In this document: piece after piece, positions 51,615 to 59,622 of the stretch
Layout of the letters: every line of letters starts with the position of its first letter
Numbering within the stretch: the stretch's first letter is position 1
Assembly: GCF_900091495.1 (NCBI RefSeq)
Contig: NZ_LT607413.1
Coordinates: forward strand, 2,852,001-2,916,000
Direction of reading: 5' to 3'
Origin: Micromonospora echinospora
Lineage (GTDB): Bacteria > Actinomycetota > Actinomycetes > Mycobacteriales > Micromonosporaceae
DNA: 64,000 nucleotides
Notes under the pieces: model-generated
What the model saw: the letters and a program-made list of their open reading frames with translations, nothing else
Database searches by the model: none
What the model was told of the DNA's origin: nothing
Translations under genes and position numbers: made by a program

Positions 51615-51829
51615 CCGGTCCGCCCCTGGTGGCCGGGCGCCCGGCCCGGGCGGCTCCGTCCCCTCGTGGCGTAGGCGCGGTCCGCCCGCCCTGGGGTGTC
51701 CGACGGCAGCTCACGCCCCTGTGGGCCACCATGATCGACCGCCGTCCGGGCGGCCGTTCGGGTCTGAGACACTGAGTGCGCTCCCAGTGCGGAGCCCCGG
51801 ACCGTGTCCGCAATCGGCCCGGGGCGCCC

Positions 51830-51867
51830 GCCCGGTGGCCCCGGTGGCGCCACCGGAGCCACCGGGC
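51830..51867 (+). terminator. Nested hairpin upstream of bldC
   Basis: GCCCGGTGGC (51830-51839) pairs with GCCACCGGGC (51858-51867), and between them CCGGTGGCGCCACCGG (51841-51856) is itself a perfect palindrome. Such a nested structure could terminate read-through from the protease gene 215 bp upstream. Confidence 0.5.
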
Positions 51868-51952
51868 GCCTTCCGCCGCAGCTCAACGGTGTGGAAGCGG
51901 ACTCCCGACGAGATCAAATGCGCGAAGGGATCGCGCCGTTCACAGCCGTCCC

Positions 51953-51969
51953 GTTACCGTACTGGTAAC
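51953..51969. promoter_or_regulatory. GTTACC/GGTAAC inverted repeat upstream of bldC
   Basis: GTTACC and GGTAAC are spaced by 5 bp, 70 bp before the bldC start. It may be an operator for a developmental regulator, but the protein that would bind it is unknown. Confidence 0.35.
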
Positions 51970-52039
51970 ACGCGCGTTGCCCTCGTGGCGGGACGAACCC
52001 GTCGCAGGCCGCGCTGGGCATGGGATGGGTCGGTGAGCC

Positions 52040-52249
52040 ATGGCCGGGTCGCAGTCCGACGGACGGCTGTCGGAGGTCAAGTTCCTCACCGTCGCCGAGG
52101 TGGCGGCGGTCATGCGGGTGTCGAAGATGACGGTCTACCGGCTCGTGCACAGCGGTGAACTCACCGCCGTCCGGGTCGGACGGTCGTTCCGGGTGCCCGA
52201 ACACGCGGTGCACGAGTACCTGCGCGGAGCGTTCTCCGAGACCGCCTGA
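52040..52249 (+). CDS. bldC: BldC, MerR-like developmental regulator
   Basis: The 69-aa protein consists of a single MerR-type winged helix ([49 protein letters not shown]), the BldC/excisionase-like fold. In Streptomyces BldC represses premature sporulation and binds AT-rich direct repeats cooperatively. The bldC, small bS22-like, epimerase and PlsC-like order matches M. tuberculosis Rv0500A-Rv0502. The ATG is preceded by a purine stretch (GATGGGTCGGTGAG). Confidence 0.9.
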   Translation: MAGSQSDGRLSEVKFLTVAEVAAVMRVSKMTVYRLVHSGELTAVRVGRSFRVPEHAVHEYLRGAFSETA

Positions 52250-52353
52250 CGGGCGACCGTCGGGTCCACGGTCCGGGGTGCGCCGGGTGCCTCCCGGGGT
52301 GCGCCGTGACGGGCATCGACGGGGGCGCGTTGGTCCTGCTGATGCTCTCCGGC

Positions 52354-52359
52354 TACCCT
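52354..52359 (+). promoter_or_regulatory. -10 box candidate for the bS22-like gene
   Basis: TACCCT is followed by no start for about 135 bp, so an mRNA starting near 52366 would have an untranslated leader of about 125 nt, unusual for this window. Confidence 0.3.
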
Positions 52360-52493
52360 GGATCCCGACCGTGACCACCCAGCGGTGCGCCGCGATGCCA
52401 CCCACCAGGTCCGGTCCGTTGTCCGCAAGCGGTACCAGCACCATGTCGTGGTGCCTCCGGTCCGCCCCGCACGTTGCATCGAAAGGCTGTCGT

Positions 52494-52595
52494 ATGGGCT
52501 CGGTGGTCAAGAAGCGCCGCAAGCGCATGGCTAAGAAGAAGCACCGCAAGCTGCTGCGCAAGACCCGCGTCCAGCGTCGCCGTCTCGGCAAGTGA
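52494..52595 (+). CDS. bS22/AURKAIP1-COX24-domain small basic protein
   Basis: The 33-aa protein is extremely basic, with 18 Lys/Arg: [20 protein letters not shown] followed by [13 protein letters not shown]. It matches the AURKAIP1/COX24 C-terminal domain family, recently recognised as small-subunit ribosomal protein bS22 in actinobacteria (the Rv0500B type). The coordinates are short enough to be missed by default annotation. A small hairpin follows. Confidence 0.9.
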   Translation: MGSVVKKRRKRMAKKKHRKLLRKTRVQRRRLGK

Positions 52596-52597
52596 CC

Positions 52598-52620
52598 GGT
52601 GCCGGGCGTGACCCGGCACC
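52598..52620 (+). terminator. Hairpin after the bS22-like gene
   Basis: GGTGCCGGG (52598-52606) pairs with CCCGGCACC (52612-52620) around a 5-nt loop, beginning 3 bp past the stop. No T-tract. Confidence 0.65.
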
Positions 52621-52708
52621 GCGTACCACTTGCCATCTGTCGACTCCCGGAGGCTCAGGTGAGAAGGCCGTGGACGTCCCGGCTCGATGATCCGGCCTGC
52701 CGGTCAGG

Positions 52709-53788
52709 GTGCGCGACATGACCCCCGGTGGCACCTCAGGTGCTCCGGGGGTCGTCGTCGTGACCGGGGTCAGTCGCTACCTCGGCGCGCACGTTGCCGC
52801 CCGGCTCGCCGCCGACCCGAGGATCGAGCGGGTCATCGGCGTCGACCCGCCCGGCACGGCGGAGCCGGCCGACCTGCTCGACCGGGTCGAACGGGTGCGC
52901 GTCGACGCCGGTTCGCTCGGTGACCTCCTCGCCGACCTGGAGGTCGACGCGGTGGCCCACCTCGCCCTGGTCACCGCCCCGGACCGGCAGCAGGGTGGCC
53001 GGGCGGCGATGAAGGAACAGAACGTCATCGGCACCATGCAGCTCCTCGCCGCCTGCCAGCGGGCGCCCCGGCTGCGCAAGGTCGTCGTCCGGTCGTCGAC
53101 CGCCGCCTACGGCGTCTCCTTCCGCGACCCGGCCGTCTTCACCGAGGAGACCGAGCCGCGCGAGGTGCCGCGTGGCGGGTTCGGCCGCGACATCCTCGAC
53201 ATCGAGGGGTACGTCCGCGGCTTCCGTCGTCGCCGCCCCGACGTCACCGCGACCGTGCTGCGCTTCGCGCCGTTCATCGGCTCCACCGCCGACACCACGT
53301 TGACCCGGTACTTCCGCCAGCCGGTCGTGCCCACCGTCCTCGGTCGCGACCCCCGCCTCCAGTTCCTCCACTTCGACGACGCCCTGGAGGTGCTGCACCG
53401 CTCGGTCGTCGAGGACCATCCCGGCACCTACAACGTCGCCGGTCCGGGCGTGCTGTCGCTCTCCCAGGCCATCCGCCGGGCCGGACGGCTGGAGGTGCCG
53501 GTGCTGGAACCGGGGTTGTCCGGAGCGGTCGCGCTCGCCCGGACGCTCGGATACGGCCGACTCGGTCTCGACCAGGTCGACCTCTTCGTGCACGGCCGGG
53601 TGGTCGACACCAGCCGGCTGGTCACCGAGTACGGCTTCACCCCGCGCTCCACCGCCGCGGCCTTCGACGACTTCCTCCGGGCCCACCACGGTGGCGTGGT
53701 GGTGACCCGCGACCAGCTCGCCGCCGCCGAGCAGGCCGTTCTCGCCGGCATCCGCCAGGTCCGGGCGGCCGTGCGGGAGCAGTCATGA
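52709..53788 (+). CDS. NAD-dependent epimerase/dehydratase (Rv0501-like)
   Basis: The 359-aa protein has an extended-SDR Rossmann N-terminus (VVVVTGVSRYLGAHVAARLAADPRIERVIGVD, TGxxxxLG) and the STAAYG segment; the usual YxxxK is replaced by DILDIEGYVRGF. NAD-dependent sugar epimerisation is the family role, but the missing catalytic Tyr/Lys pair suggests an atypical or non-catalytic member. The start is GTG 52709, with ATG 52718 as an alternative. It overlaps the next gene by four bases. Confidence 0.75.
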   Translation: MRDMTPGGTSGAPGVVVVTGVSRYLGAHVAARLAADPRIERVIGVDPPGTAEPADLLDRVERVRVDAGSLGDLLADLEVDAVAHLALVTAPDRQQGGRAAMKEQNVIGTMQLLAACQRAPRLRKVVVRSSTAAYGVSFRDPAVFTEETEPREVPRGGFGRDILDIEGYVRGFRRRRPDVTATVLRFAPFIGSTADTTLTRYFRQPVVPTVLGRDPRLQFLHFDDALEVLHRSVVEDHPGTYNVAGPGVLSLSQAIRRAGRLEVPVLEPGLSGAVALARTLGYGRLGLDQVDLFVHGRVVDTSRLVTEYGFTPRSTAAAFDDFLRAHHGGVVVTRDQLAAAEQAVLAGIRQVRAAVREQS

Positions 53789-54762
53789 GCCGGCCCGACG
53801 GGACCGACCGGGACGTGCCGGTGGGTCGGCCGTTCGAGCCGCCGGACGCCGGCGACCTGACCCGACCGGCCCGCCGCAACGGCCACCACCCGGATCCCCC
53901 CGCCGTGCCGGACCGCCCGGTCGACCAGTGGGACCGCCGGGTCGCCCAGGGTCTGGCGTTCCTGCGTCGCCGGTTGGCCGGCGACTACGAGATCGACGAG
54001 TTCGGCTTCGACCCGGAGCTGACCGGGGCGGTCCTCCACCCGCTGCTGCGTGTGCTCTACCGGGACTGGTTCCGCACCGAGGTCGCCGGTCTGGAGCACG
54101 TACCCGCCGACGGGGCGGGTCTGGTGGTCGGCAACCACTCCGGCACCGTCGCGCTGGACGCGTTGATCCTCTCCGCGGCCCTGCACGACCAGCACCCGGC
54201 CCGCCGTTACCTGCGGCTGCTCGGCGCTGACCTGGTCTTCCGGATGCCGGTCGTCTCCGAGTTGGCCCGGAAGTCCGGCGGTACGGTCGCCTGCAACCCG
54301 GACGCCGAGCGGCTGCTGCGCAACGGCGAACTGGTCGGCGTCTTCCCCGAGGGGTTCAAGGGCATCGGCAAGCTCTACGCCGACCGGTACAAACTGCAAC
54401 GGTTCGGCCGGGGCGGGTTCGTCTCGGCGGCGCTGCGCACCGGCACCCCGATCGTCCCGGTGGCCATCGTCGGCGCCGAGGAGACCTATCCGATGCTCGC
54501 CGACGTCAAGCCGCTCGCGCGTCTGCTCAAGCTCCCTTACTTCCCGATCACCCCGACGTTCCCGTGGCTCGGGCCGCTGGGCCTGGTGCCGCTGCCGAGC
54601 AAGTGGCTGATCGAGTTCTGCCCGCCGATCCCCACCGCGCACCTGACCGACTCGGCCGACGACCCGCTGGTCGTGTTCAATCTCGCCGACCAGGTCCGGG
54701 AGACCATCCAGCAGACCCTGCACCAGCTCCTGGAACGCCGACCCGACCCGTTCGGCCCCTGA
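53785..54762 (+). CDS. 1-acyl-glycerol-3-phosphate acyltransferase-like (PlsC)
   Basis: The 325-aa protein has a disordered N-terminus (about 1-60) and the acyltransferase domain: GLVVGNHSGTVALDALIL (conserved NHS block I), RYLRLLGADLVFRMPVVSELARKSGG, and the block III signature GVFPEGFKGIGKLYADRYKLQRFG. The usual HX4D spacing is not met exactly (NHSGTVALD). It probably acylates a glycerolipid intermediate and follows the epimerase as in Rv0501-Rv0502. Overlap ATGA with the epimerase. Confidence 0.8.
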   Translation: MSRPDGTDRDVPVGRPFEPPDAGDLTRPARRNGHHPDPPAVPDRPVDQWDRRVAQGLAFLRRRLAGDYEIDEFGFDPELTGAVLHPLLRVLYRDWFRTEVAGLEHVPADGAGLVVGNHSGTVALDALILSAALHDQHPARRYLRLLGADLVFRMPVVSELARKSGGTVACNPDAERLLRNGELVGVFPEGFKGIGKLYADRYKLQRFGRGGFVSAALRTGTPIVPVAIVGAEETYPMLADVKPLARLLKLPYFPITPTFPWLGPLGLVPLPSKWLIEFCPPIPTAHLTDSADDPLVVFNLADQVRETIQQTLHQLLERRPDPFGP

Positions 54763-54771
54763 CCCGGCGGC

Positions 54772-54837
54772 GTGGCGGCGTCGAACGCCACGGCGAACAC
54801 GGGCTACTTCGCGGTGAACTTCCACGTGGACGTGTGA
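54772..54837 (+). CDS. Possible 21-aa micro-ORF or gene remnant
   Basis: The reading frame GTG 54772 to TGA 54837 encodes VAASNATANTGYFAVNFHVD and a final Val. Every sense codon ends in G or C, which is unlikely by chance even in this genome, and the peptide is not R/A/G-only as shadow frames usually are. It lies 9 bp after the plsC-like stop and has no ribosome site. It may be a real microprotein or the stump of a longer gene. Confidence 0.3.
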   Translation: MAASNATANTGYFAVNFHVDV

Positions 54838-54859
54838 CCGGCGCAGGGCGCCGCCCGGC

Positions 54860-56005
54860 TCAGGTCAGGGAACGCAGGTCCAGGACGTGCCAGCCGGTCA
54901 CCTCACGTCCGCCGGTGGACCACCAGAGCATGTCGCCCCGGCAGAGCACCAGCCCCACCCCGTCCGCCGCCACCAGCGTCCGCCGCCGGGCGACGTCGTA
55001 GAGCCGCAGCTGGGCCCCGTCGCCGACCGTGCCCGCCGGGCCGGTGCGCAGGAGCACCTCGAACCGGTCCCGCACCGCCACGTCGACCAGCGCGGCGCTG
55101 GCGTCCCCGCCGGCAACCCGGTGCCGGTCCCGGCCGTCCGGGCGGAACAGGTCCAGCCGGCCCGGTCCCGCCCCGGCCGGCACCAGCGCCCGACACCACA
55201 CCGGACCACAGCTGAGCAACTCGTCCCGGCCGGCGGGCACCGTGCGCTCCGTACCGTCGACGAGGTGGCGCAGTCGCAGCGGGCCGGCACCTCCGGTCGC
55301 CGTGCTGACCAGCCACGGCCACGCCGACAGCGTCCAGGCCCCCGGCTCGGTCCGCACCGTGACCCGACCCCCGCCCAGCGGCACCGAGCGCACCTCGGTC
55401 GCCACGGCACTTCCGGGAGCCGCCGCGACCCAGTGCAGCCGACCCGAGCCGATCACCAGGTCGTGCCGGGAGTTGACGAGGAGGACGTCACCGCCCTCCG
55501 TGGCCACCCGTCGGGCCGGCCGGTCCGCGGCCGGTTCCACCGTCCACAGCTCGGTACGCCCCCGGCCGTCCGGGTCGGTGGTGGTCTCCGCCCACGCCAG
55601 CACCGGGCCGGAGCCAGTGAACCCGGCGTACTGCGGGCTGCCGCCGGCGGGCAGCCGACGTAGCTGGTGGACCGTGCCGTCGGCGGTGCGCCGCACCAGC
55701 CGTAGGTGACGTCCGTCGGGGCTGGGCGCGGTGCCGATCGAGACGTCCGGGCCGAGGAACCAGACCGGGCTGTACGCCGTACCGTCGGCGAGCCGGGCCG
55801 GCAGCTCCCGCCGTACGGCTTCGGGCCACTCCTGCTCGACCCGACGCGGCGGCGGTGCCGGTTCGACGGGCCGGGGACCGGCCTGCGGCAACGTGACCAG
55901 CGCGGTGCCGGCGGCGACCGCCACCACGAGCCCGGCCAGCCCGGGGCGGTACCGCCGGGCCGGGCCCGGAAGCCGTGCCGTCGCCGGCCAGCGGCGGTGG
56001 GTCAC
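54860..56005 (-). CDS. TolB-like beta-propeller-like membrane-anchored protein
   Basis: The 381-aa protein has one N-terminal membrane span (PGLAGLVVAVAAGTALVTLPQAG) followed by repeats suggestive of a beta-propeller (DGRHLRLVRRTADGTVHQLRRL, VLAWAETTTDPDGRGRTELWTVE, GDVLLVNSRHDLVIGSGRLHWV, GLVLCRGDMLWWSTGGREVTGW). The function is unknown. The start GTG 56005 overlaps the upstream SerB-like stop by four bases (GTGA), so they are cotranscribed. Confidence 0.65.
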   Translation of the reverse strand: MTHRRWPATARLPGPARRYRPGLAGLVVAVAAGTALVTLPQAGPRPVEPAPPPRRVEQEWPEAVRRELPARLADGTAYSPVWFLGPDVSIGTAPSPDGRHLRLVRRTADGTVHQLRRLPAGGSPQYAGFTGSGPVLAWAETTTDPDGRGRTELWTVEPAADRPARRVATEGGDVLLVNSRHDLVIGSGRLHWVAAAPGSAVATEVRSVPLGGGRVTVRTEPGAWTLSAWPWLVSTATGGAGPLRLRHLVDGTERTVPAGRDELLSCGPVWCRALVPAGAGPGRLDLFRPDGRDRHRVAGGDASAALVDVAVRDRFEVLLRTGPAGTVGDGAQLRLYDVARRRTLVAADGVGLVLCRGDMLWWSTGGREVTGWHVLDLRSLT

Positions 56006-56877
56006 CGGAGTCGCCGTCGACGGTGCAGGGCCACCCCGGCGCTGACCGCACCGGCCAGCAGCCCGGCGGCGGCCGTCGACGGCACCGCGATCCGGGCCGC
56101 CCGGCGGCCGGTACGGAAGTCCCGGACCTCCCAGCCCCGCTCCCGCGCGGTGCGCAGCAGCACACCGTCCGGGTTGACCGCGACCGCCCGTCCGACCGTC
56201 GAGAGCATCGGCAGGTCGTTGGCGGAGTCGCTGTAGGCGACACACCGCGACAGGGTCAGCCCCTCCACGGCCGCGAGCTGGGCGACCGCCTCGGCCTTGG
56301 CCGGACCGTGCATCAGGTCACCGACCAGCCGTCCGGTGTACACGCCGTCGACGATCTCGGCGACCGTGCCGATCGCCCCGGTCAGGCCGAGCCGGGCGGC
56401 GATCACCCGACCGATCTCCACCGGTGCGGCACTGACCAGCCAGACCCGCATCCCGTCGTCAAGGTGGCGCAGGGCGAGCTTGCGCGTGCCGGCCCAGATC
56501 CGGGGGGCCATCAGTTCGTCGAAGATCTCCTCGGCGAGCCGTTCGACGTCGTCCACCCGCCAGCCCTCGACGAACGCGAGGGCGGCCTCCCTGGCGTGCC
56601 TCATGTCCCCGGCGTGCTCGGTCGCGAGCAGCCGGAACCGGAGCTGCTGCCAGGCGAACCGGGCCAGGTCGCCGGTGGTGAAGTACTTCCGGGCGGCGAG
56701 GCCCCGGGCGAACCAGTAGATCGAGGCGCCCTGCATCATCGTGTTGTCGATGTCGAAAAAGGCCGCGGCGGTCGGATCGGGAGCGGGGCTGCCGGGTGGC
56801 TCCAGTTCGGTGGGGGCCCAACCTGCGGTGTGCCCGTGGGCGTCCGTACTGACGGTCACCTTCCGGGTCCGGGCCAC
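56002..56877 (-). CDS. serB1: HAD-IB hydrolase, phosphoserine-phosphatase-like
   Basis: The 291-aa protein has the HAD motifs AAFFDIDNTMMQG (motif I, Asp nucleophile), LVSAAP (motif II), a Lys in the MHGPAKAEAV region and YSDSANDLPML (motif IV). The C-terminus ends in a membrane-like span (PSTAAAGLLAGAVSAGVALH) with a basic tail. It matches M. tuberculosis Rv0505c SerB1 by position and type. Substrate may be phosphoserine or another phosphate ester. The start GTG 56877 follows GGAGGGAG. Confidence 0.8.
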   Translation of the reverse strand: MARTRKVTVSTDAHGHTAGWAPTELEPPGSPAPDPTAAAFFDIDNTMMQGASIYWFARGLAARKYFTTGDLARFAWQQLRFRLLATEHAGDMRHAREAALAFVEGWRVDDVERLAEEIFDELMAPRIWAGTRKLALRHLDDGMRVWLVSAAPVEIGRVIAARLGLTGAIGTVAEIVDGVYTGRLVGDLMHGPAKAEAVAQLAAVEGLTLSRCVAYSDSANDLPMLSTVGRAVAVNPDGVLLRTARERGWEVRDFRTGRRAARIAVPSTAAAGLLAGAVSAGVALHRRRRLR

Positions 56878-57031
56878 GCAGAACTCCCTCCGCTCGACGC
56901 GCCGGCCGCAGTGTGTGCGGCGGGCCGGTCCGGCACGACGCCCCACCACCAGCGGTGCGACGCCTGCCATCCGCGAGACTAGCCAAGGAGGATCGTGGTC
57001 GACCGGTGCTGCGGCGTTCCCGCCGGCGGCG

Positions 57032-57925
57032 TCAGCGGACGGTGGGGCAGGGGCGGGCGGTCGGGCCGAGCAGGTCGGCCGCACCCGCCTGCGGGGCACC
57101 GCAGGTCAGGGACGCCCGTAGCGCGTCCGAACGCTGCCGCGCCGCGTCGAGCAGCGCCAGGGAGCCACGGGCCCGGTCCCGCTCGGCACGGGACGCCCCG
57201 TCGAGCAGGGCGGCCACCGCCCGGCGCTGCCCGGTGACGAAGGTGTCGACGGCGTCCAGGCCGGCGGCGTCGGTGCGCTGCACCGCCGTGGTGGTCAGCA
57301 GGCGTACCCCCTGCCGGGTGTCCTCGTCCATGTCGTCGAGGATCGCCTCGAAGGCCGCCAGGTCGCCCCGCACCTCGCTCGCCTCGCCGAGTCGGGTCCG
57401 GGCGAAGTCCAGGAAGAGCTGGCCCCGGCTCGGGTCCGAGTTGGCCAGGGCGAGCTGGGCGCGTTCGGTGGAGCGTTTCATGCCGTAGAGGGCGTCGCCG
57501 GGGACGGCGTTCTCGCTCGCCGCCGAGATGCCGGAGACGGCCACCGCGCCGGCGGCGACCCCGACCAGGATGGCCCCCCGGGCGCGGGCCCGACGGGCGG
57601 TGACCGAGGGCACGAGCGGACCGCGCGGGGACGCCCCGGCGGACGACCGCCGACCGGCCGGTTCGGCCCCGGACGTCGGGGCGGCCGTCGCGCCGACGCC
57701 CTCACGTTCCGCGGCGGCCACCAGCATCGCCCGCAGGCCGGTGCGGAAGTCCGGGTCGACCTCGACCGGCGGGGCGGCGGCACCGAGTTGCCGGCCGAGG
57801 CCGACCAGGCCGCCGAGCCGGTCGTCGACCCGGGAACGGACGTGGTGCCGACGGCCGCCGTTGGCCTCGTCGAGCAGTTGGGCGAAACGCTCGGCACGCC
57901 GACGGGAGAAGAGGTTGCTGTCCAC
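57032..57925 (-). CDS. DUF5667 membrane protein, putative anti-sigma partner of BldN
   Basis: The 297-aa protein has a cytoplasmic N-terminal half (about 1-110, NLFSRRRAERFAQLLDEANGG, DFRTGLRAMLVAAAER), one membrane span (RARGAILVGVAAGAVAVSGISAAS) and an extracytoplasmic DUF5667 helical domain (AVPGDALYGMKRSTERAQLALANSDPSRGQLFLDFARTRLGEASEV). It follows a BldN-type sigma gene on the same strand. In Streptomyces the BldN anti-sigma RsbN is a membrane protein next to bldN, so the same role is inferred. Start GTG 57925 has a GGAG site about 9 nt upstream. Confidence 0.75.
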   Translation of the reverse strand: MDSNLFSRRRAERFAQLLDEANGGRRHHVRSRVDDRLGGLVGLGRQLGAAAPPVEVDPDFRTGLRAMLVAAAEREGVGATAAPTSGAEPAGRRSSAGASPRGPLVPSVTARRARARGAILVGVAAGAVAVSGISAASENAVPGDALYGMKRSTERAQLALANSDPSRGQLFLDFARTRLGEASEVRGDLAAFEAILDDMDEDTRQGVRLLTTTAVQRTDAAGLDAVDTFVTGQRRAVAALLDGASRAERDRARGSLALLDAARQRSDALRASLTCGAPQAGAADLLGPTARPCPTVR

Positions 57926-57987
57926 CGCAGGCATCTCCTCTCACTGGTCACGGTCGTCCGGCCGTTCTGGTCACCCGTCGGCCGACT

Positions 57988-58010
57988 GGTCCTCGGCGGT
58001 GCCGAGGACC
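57988..58010 (-). terminator. Hairpin in the bldN-partner gap
   Basis: GGTCCTCGG (57988-57996) pairs with CCGAGGACC (58002-58010) around a 5-nt loop, 63 bp before the partner gene. Confidence 0.5.
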
Positions 58011-58040
58011 GGCGCGGCCGGCTCGTCGACGCCGGCTGTG

Positions 58041-58074
58041 CGGTTCCCGCCGCCGGTGACGGTGGCGGGAACCG
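58041..58074 (-). terminator. Second hairpin in the bldN-partner gap
   Basis: CGGTTCCCGCC (58041-58051) pairs with GGCGGGAACCG (58064-58074) around a 12-nt loop. Confidence 0.5.
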
Positions 58075-58281
58075 GTGGGGCGCCGGTCGGCGTGAGTCGT
58101 GGCGGGGCGTGGTCGCCCGTACCTCGGGTCTGGGAGCTTTCCGGGCGAACACCGGTCGCACCCGGAGAAACGGTCGGTGCCGGGCCGTGGTTACGGGCCG
58201 GGAGTGCCGAGAATGAGCAGAAGTGATGACCGTCAATGTCTGTCGGAGGGGTGACCCGTCGGTGTCGACGCGTCGACCTGC

Positions 58282-59202
58282 TCAGGGCTGGAAGCCGTCC
58301 GGCAGCAGGCGGGCCAGGGCGCGTACCGCGCGGTACTGGAGGGCCTTGATCGCTCCCTCGTTCTTGCCCATCGCCTTCGCCGTCTCGGCGACCGAGAAGC
58401 CCTGGAGGAAGCGGAGCACGATGCACTCCTGCTGCTCCGGGTTGAGCTGCTTGACGGCGGTCAGCAGGGCGACGTTGGTGATGTGCTCGACCACGGCCGC
58501 CTCCGGACTCCCCTCGGGGCCCCGGTCCTCGCGGTCGGCGTCCATGACGTCGCCGGTGGTCACCTCCAGCCGGTACCGGCCGGACTTGAAGTGGTCGGCG
58601 ACCAGGTTGCGGGCGATCGTCACCAGCCAGGCCCCGAGGTCCCGCCCCTGCCAGGTGAAGCTGCCGATCCGCTTGAGTGCCCGCAGGAAGGTGTCGGACG
58701 TGAGGTCCTCGGCGAGCTGGCGGTTGCCGACCCGGAAGTAGACGAACCGGAAGACGGTGTCGACGTACCGGTCGTAGAGCAGGCCGAACGCCTCCGTCTC
58801 GCCGGCCTTGGCCCGCTCCACCAGCGACCACACCTCGGTCGCCGGGTCGGACGGGTCCGGACGGCTCGGCGGCACGGCCGGCGGCTCGGGCTCCGCGGCG
58901 GCGGCCGGCACCGCCGGCAGGAGCGCGGTCTCGGCCGCCGCCGGGTCGACCGGCTCCGCCTCGTCGCCGGGCCGGCGGCCCTGCGCCGGCATGCTCGGCC
59001 GGGCCGGCACGGCGACCCGACCCCCGGTCGGCTTCGCGTTGCCGCCGGGCGGTACCGGGCGGGGGGGCGGTTCGTTCGGGTGCGGTCGGTTGCGCGTTCG
59101 TCTGGCCGTCCCGTCGTCGCCCTCTCCGAGACCCCACGTGTCGTCGAGTTGGCGCAGCGGGGCCAGTCCCGTCGGTTGCTCGGCGTAACCGAACGTGGTC
59201 AC
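58282..59202 (-). CDS. bldN: ECF sigma factor of the BldN family
   Basis: The 306-aa protein has a long N-terminal extension of about 125 residues (Pro/Arg/Ala-rich, MTTFGYAEQPTGLAPL to SDPATEV), then sigma region 2 (AFGLLYDRYVDTVFRFVYFRVGNRQLAEDLTSDTFLRALKRI) and region 4 (LTAVKQLNPEQQECIVLRFLQGFSVAETAKAMGKNEGAIKALQYRAVRALARLL). The extension is characteristic of BldN, which is made as a proprotein in Streptomyces and controls aerial-growth genes. GTG 59202 is set by the family N-terminus. The downstream DUF5667 gene is the likely anti-sigma. Confidence 0.85.
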   Translation of the reverse strand: MTTFGYAEQPTGLAPLRQLDDTWGLGEGDDGTARRTRNRPHPNEPPPRPVPPGGNAKPTGGRVAVPARPSMPAQGRRPGDEAEPVDPAAAETALLPAVPAAAAEPEPPAVPPSRPDPSDPATEVWSLVERAKAGETEAFGLLYDRYVDTVFRFVYFRVGNRQLAEDLTSDTFLRALKRIGSFTWQGRDLGAWLVTIARNLVADHFKSGRYRLEVTTGDVMDADREDRGPEGSPEAAVVEHITNVALLTAVKQLNPEQQECIVLRFLQGFSVAETAKAMGKNEGAIKALQYRAVRALARLLPDGFQP

Positions 59203-59381
59203 CGGGCCTCCCTCCAGCCGGGGGACGCCGTCCGGTCGGCCCGCTGCGGGGCGAACGAGGCGCTTTCGCCTCCGATCCGGACGGTCGGTGCTGCTCCGGG
59301 GGCCGCCGGCTGACGGCAGACCCCGGTGGGGTGCTGGTCCAATACGGTCACAGGCACGGTGGCCTCCTCGGGCTGAGGGGT

Positions 59382-59411
59382 GTCGACTCACGGCAAATGG
59401 GGTGAGTCGAC
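59382..59411. promoter_or_regulatory. GTCGACTCAC inverted repeat in the bldN promoter region
   Basis: GTCGACTCAC (59382-59391) and GTGAGTCGAC (59402-59411) form a perfect 10-bp inverted repeat around a 10-bp spacer, about 180 bp upstream of bldN. It could be a regulator site. Confidence 0.45.
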
Positions 59412-59454
59412 CCGAGTGATGATAGGGCCAACGTCACCCATGCGTGGCAAGTCC

Positions 59455-59469
59455 GTTACACAGAGCCGA
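59455..59469. promoter_or_regulatory. BldD-box-like element
   Basis: GTTACACAGAG (59455-59465) fits the first part of the published BldD consensus TnACnC(A/T)GnG, but the last two fixed positions (T, A) do not match. BldD represses bldN in Streptomyces, so the place is plausible. Confidence 0.35.
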
Positions 59470-59622
59470 AGTATTTACCGCCGTGTCGCGCCGTCGCCGG
59501 ACGCTTTGTCCGTCGGCGCCGGTTGACTTTCGCTGGAGGAGGTGGTTAGGGGCGAAACCGCAGGTAGCGGGCCTGTCGGGCGGCTCCGTGCACCCCGTTC
59601 GCCGGGCAACCTATCGACGGGC

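Larger units (their letters stand above)
51615..52039. other. Intergenic gap before bldC
   Basis: The 425-bp gap holds a strong hairpin (51830-51867) and a GTTACC/GGTAAC inverted repeat (51953-51969). No coding frame is supported. It probably contains the bldC promoter and a long leader. Confidence 0.5.
57926..58281. other. 355-bp gap between the sigma-factor gene and its partner
   Basis: The gap holds two hairpins (57988-58010 and 58041-58074) and a GTCGACGCGTCGAC palindrome near 58263. The gap is long for an operon and suggests attenuation or separate promoters for the partner gene. Confidence 0.5.
59203..59622. other. Divergent promoter region of bldN and the AMP-binding gene
   Basis: The 420-bp gap holds a perfect 10-bp inverted repeat (59382-59411) and a BldD-like element (59455-59469), both on the bldN side. 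No gene is supported. Confidence 0.5.
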
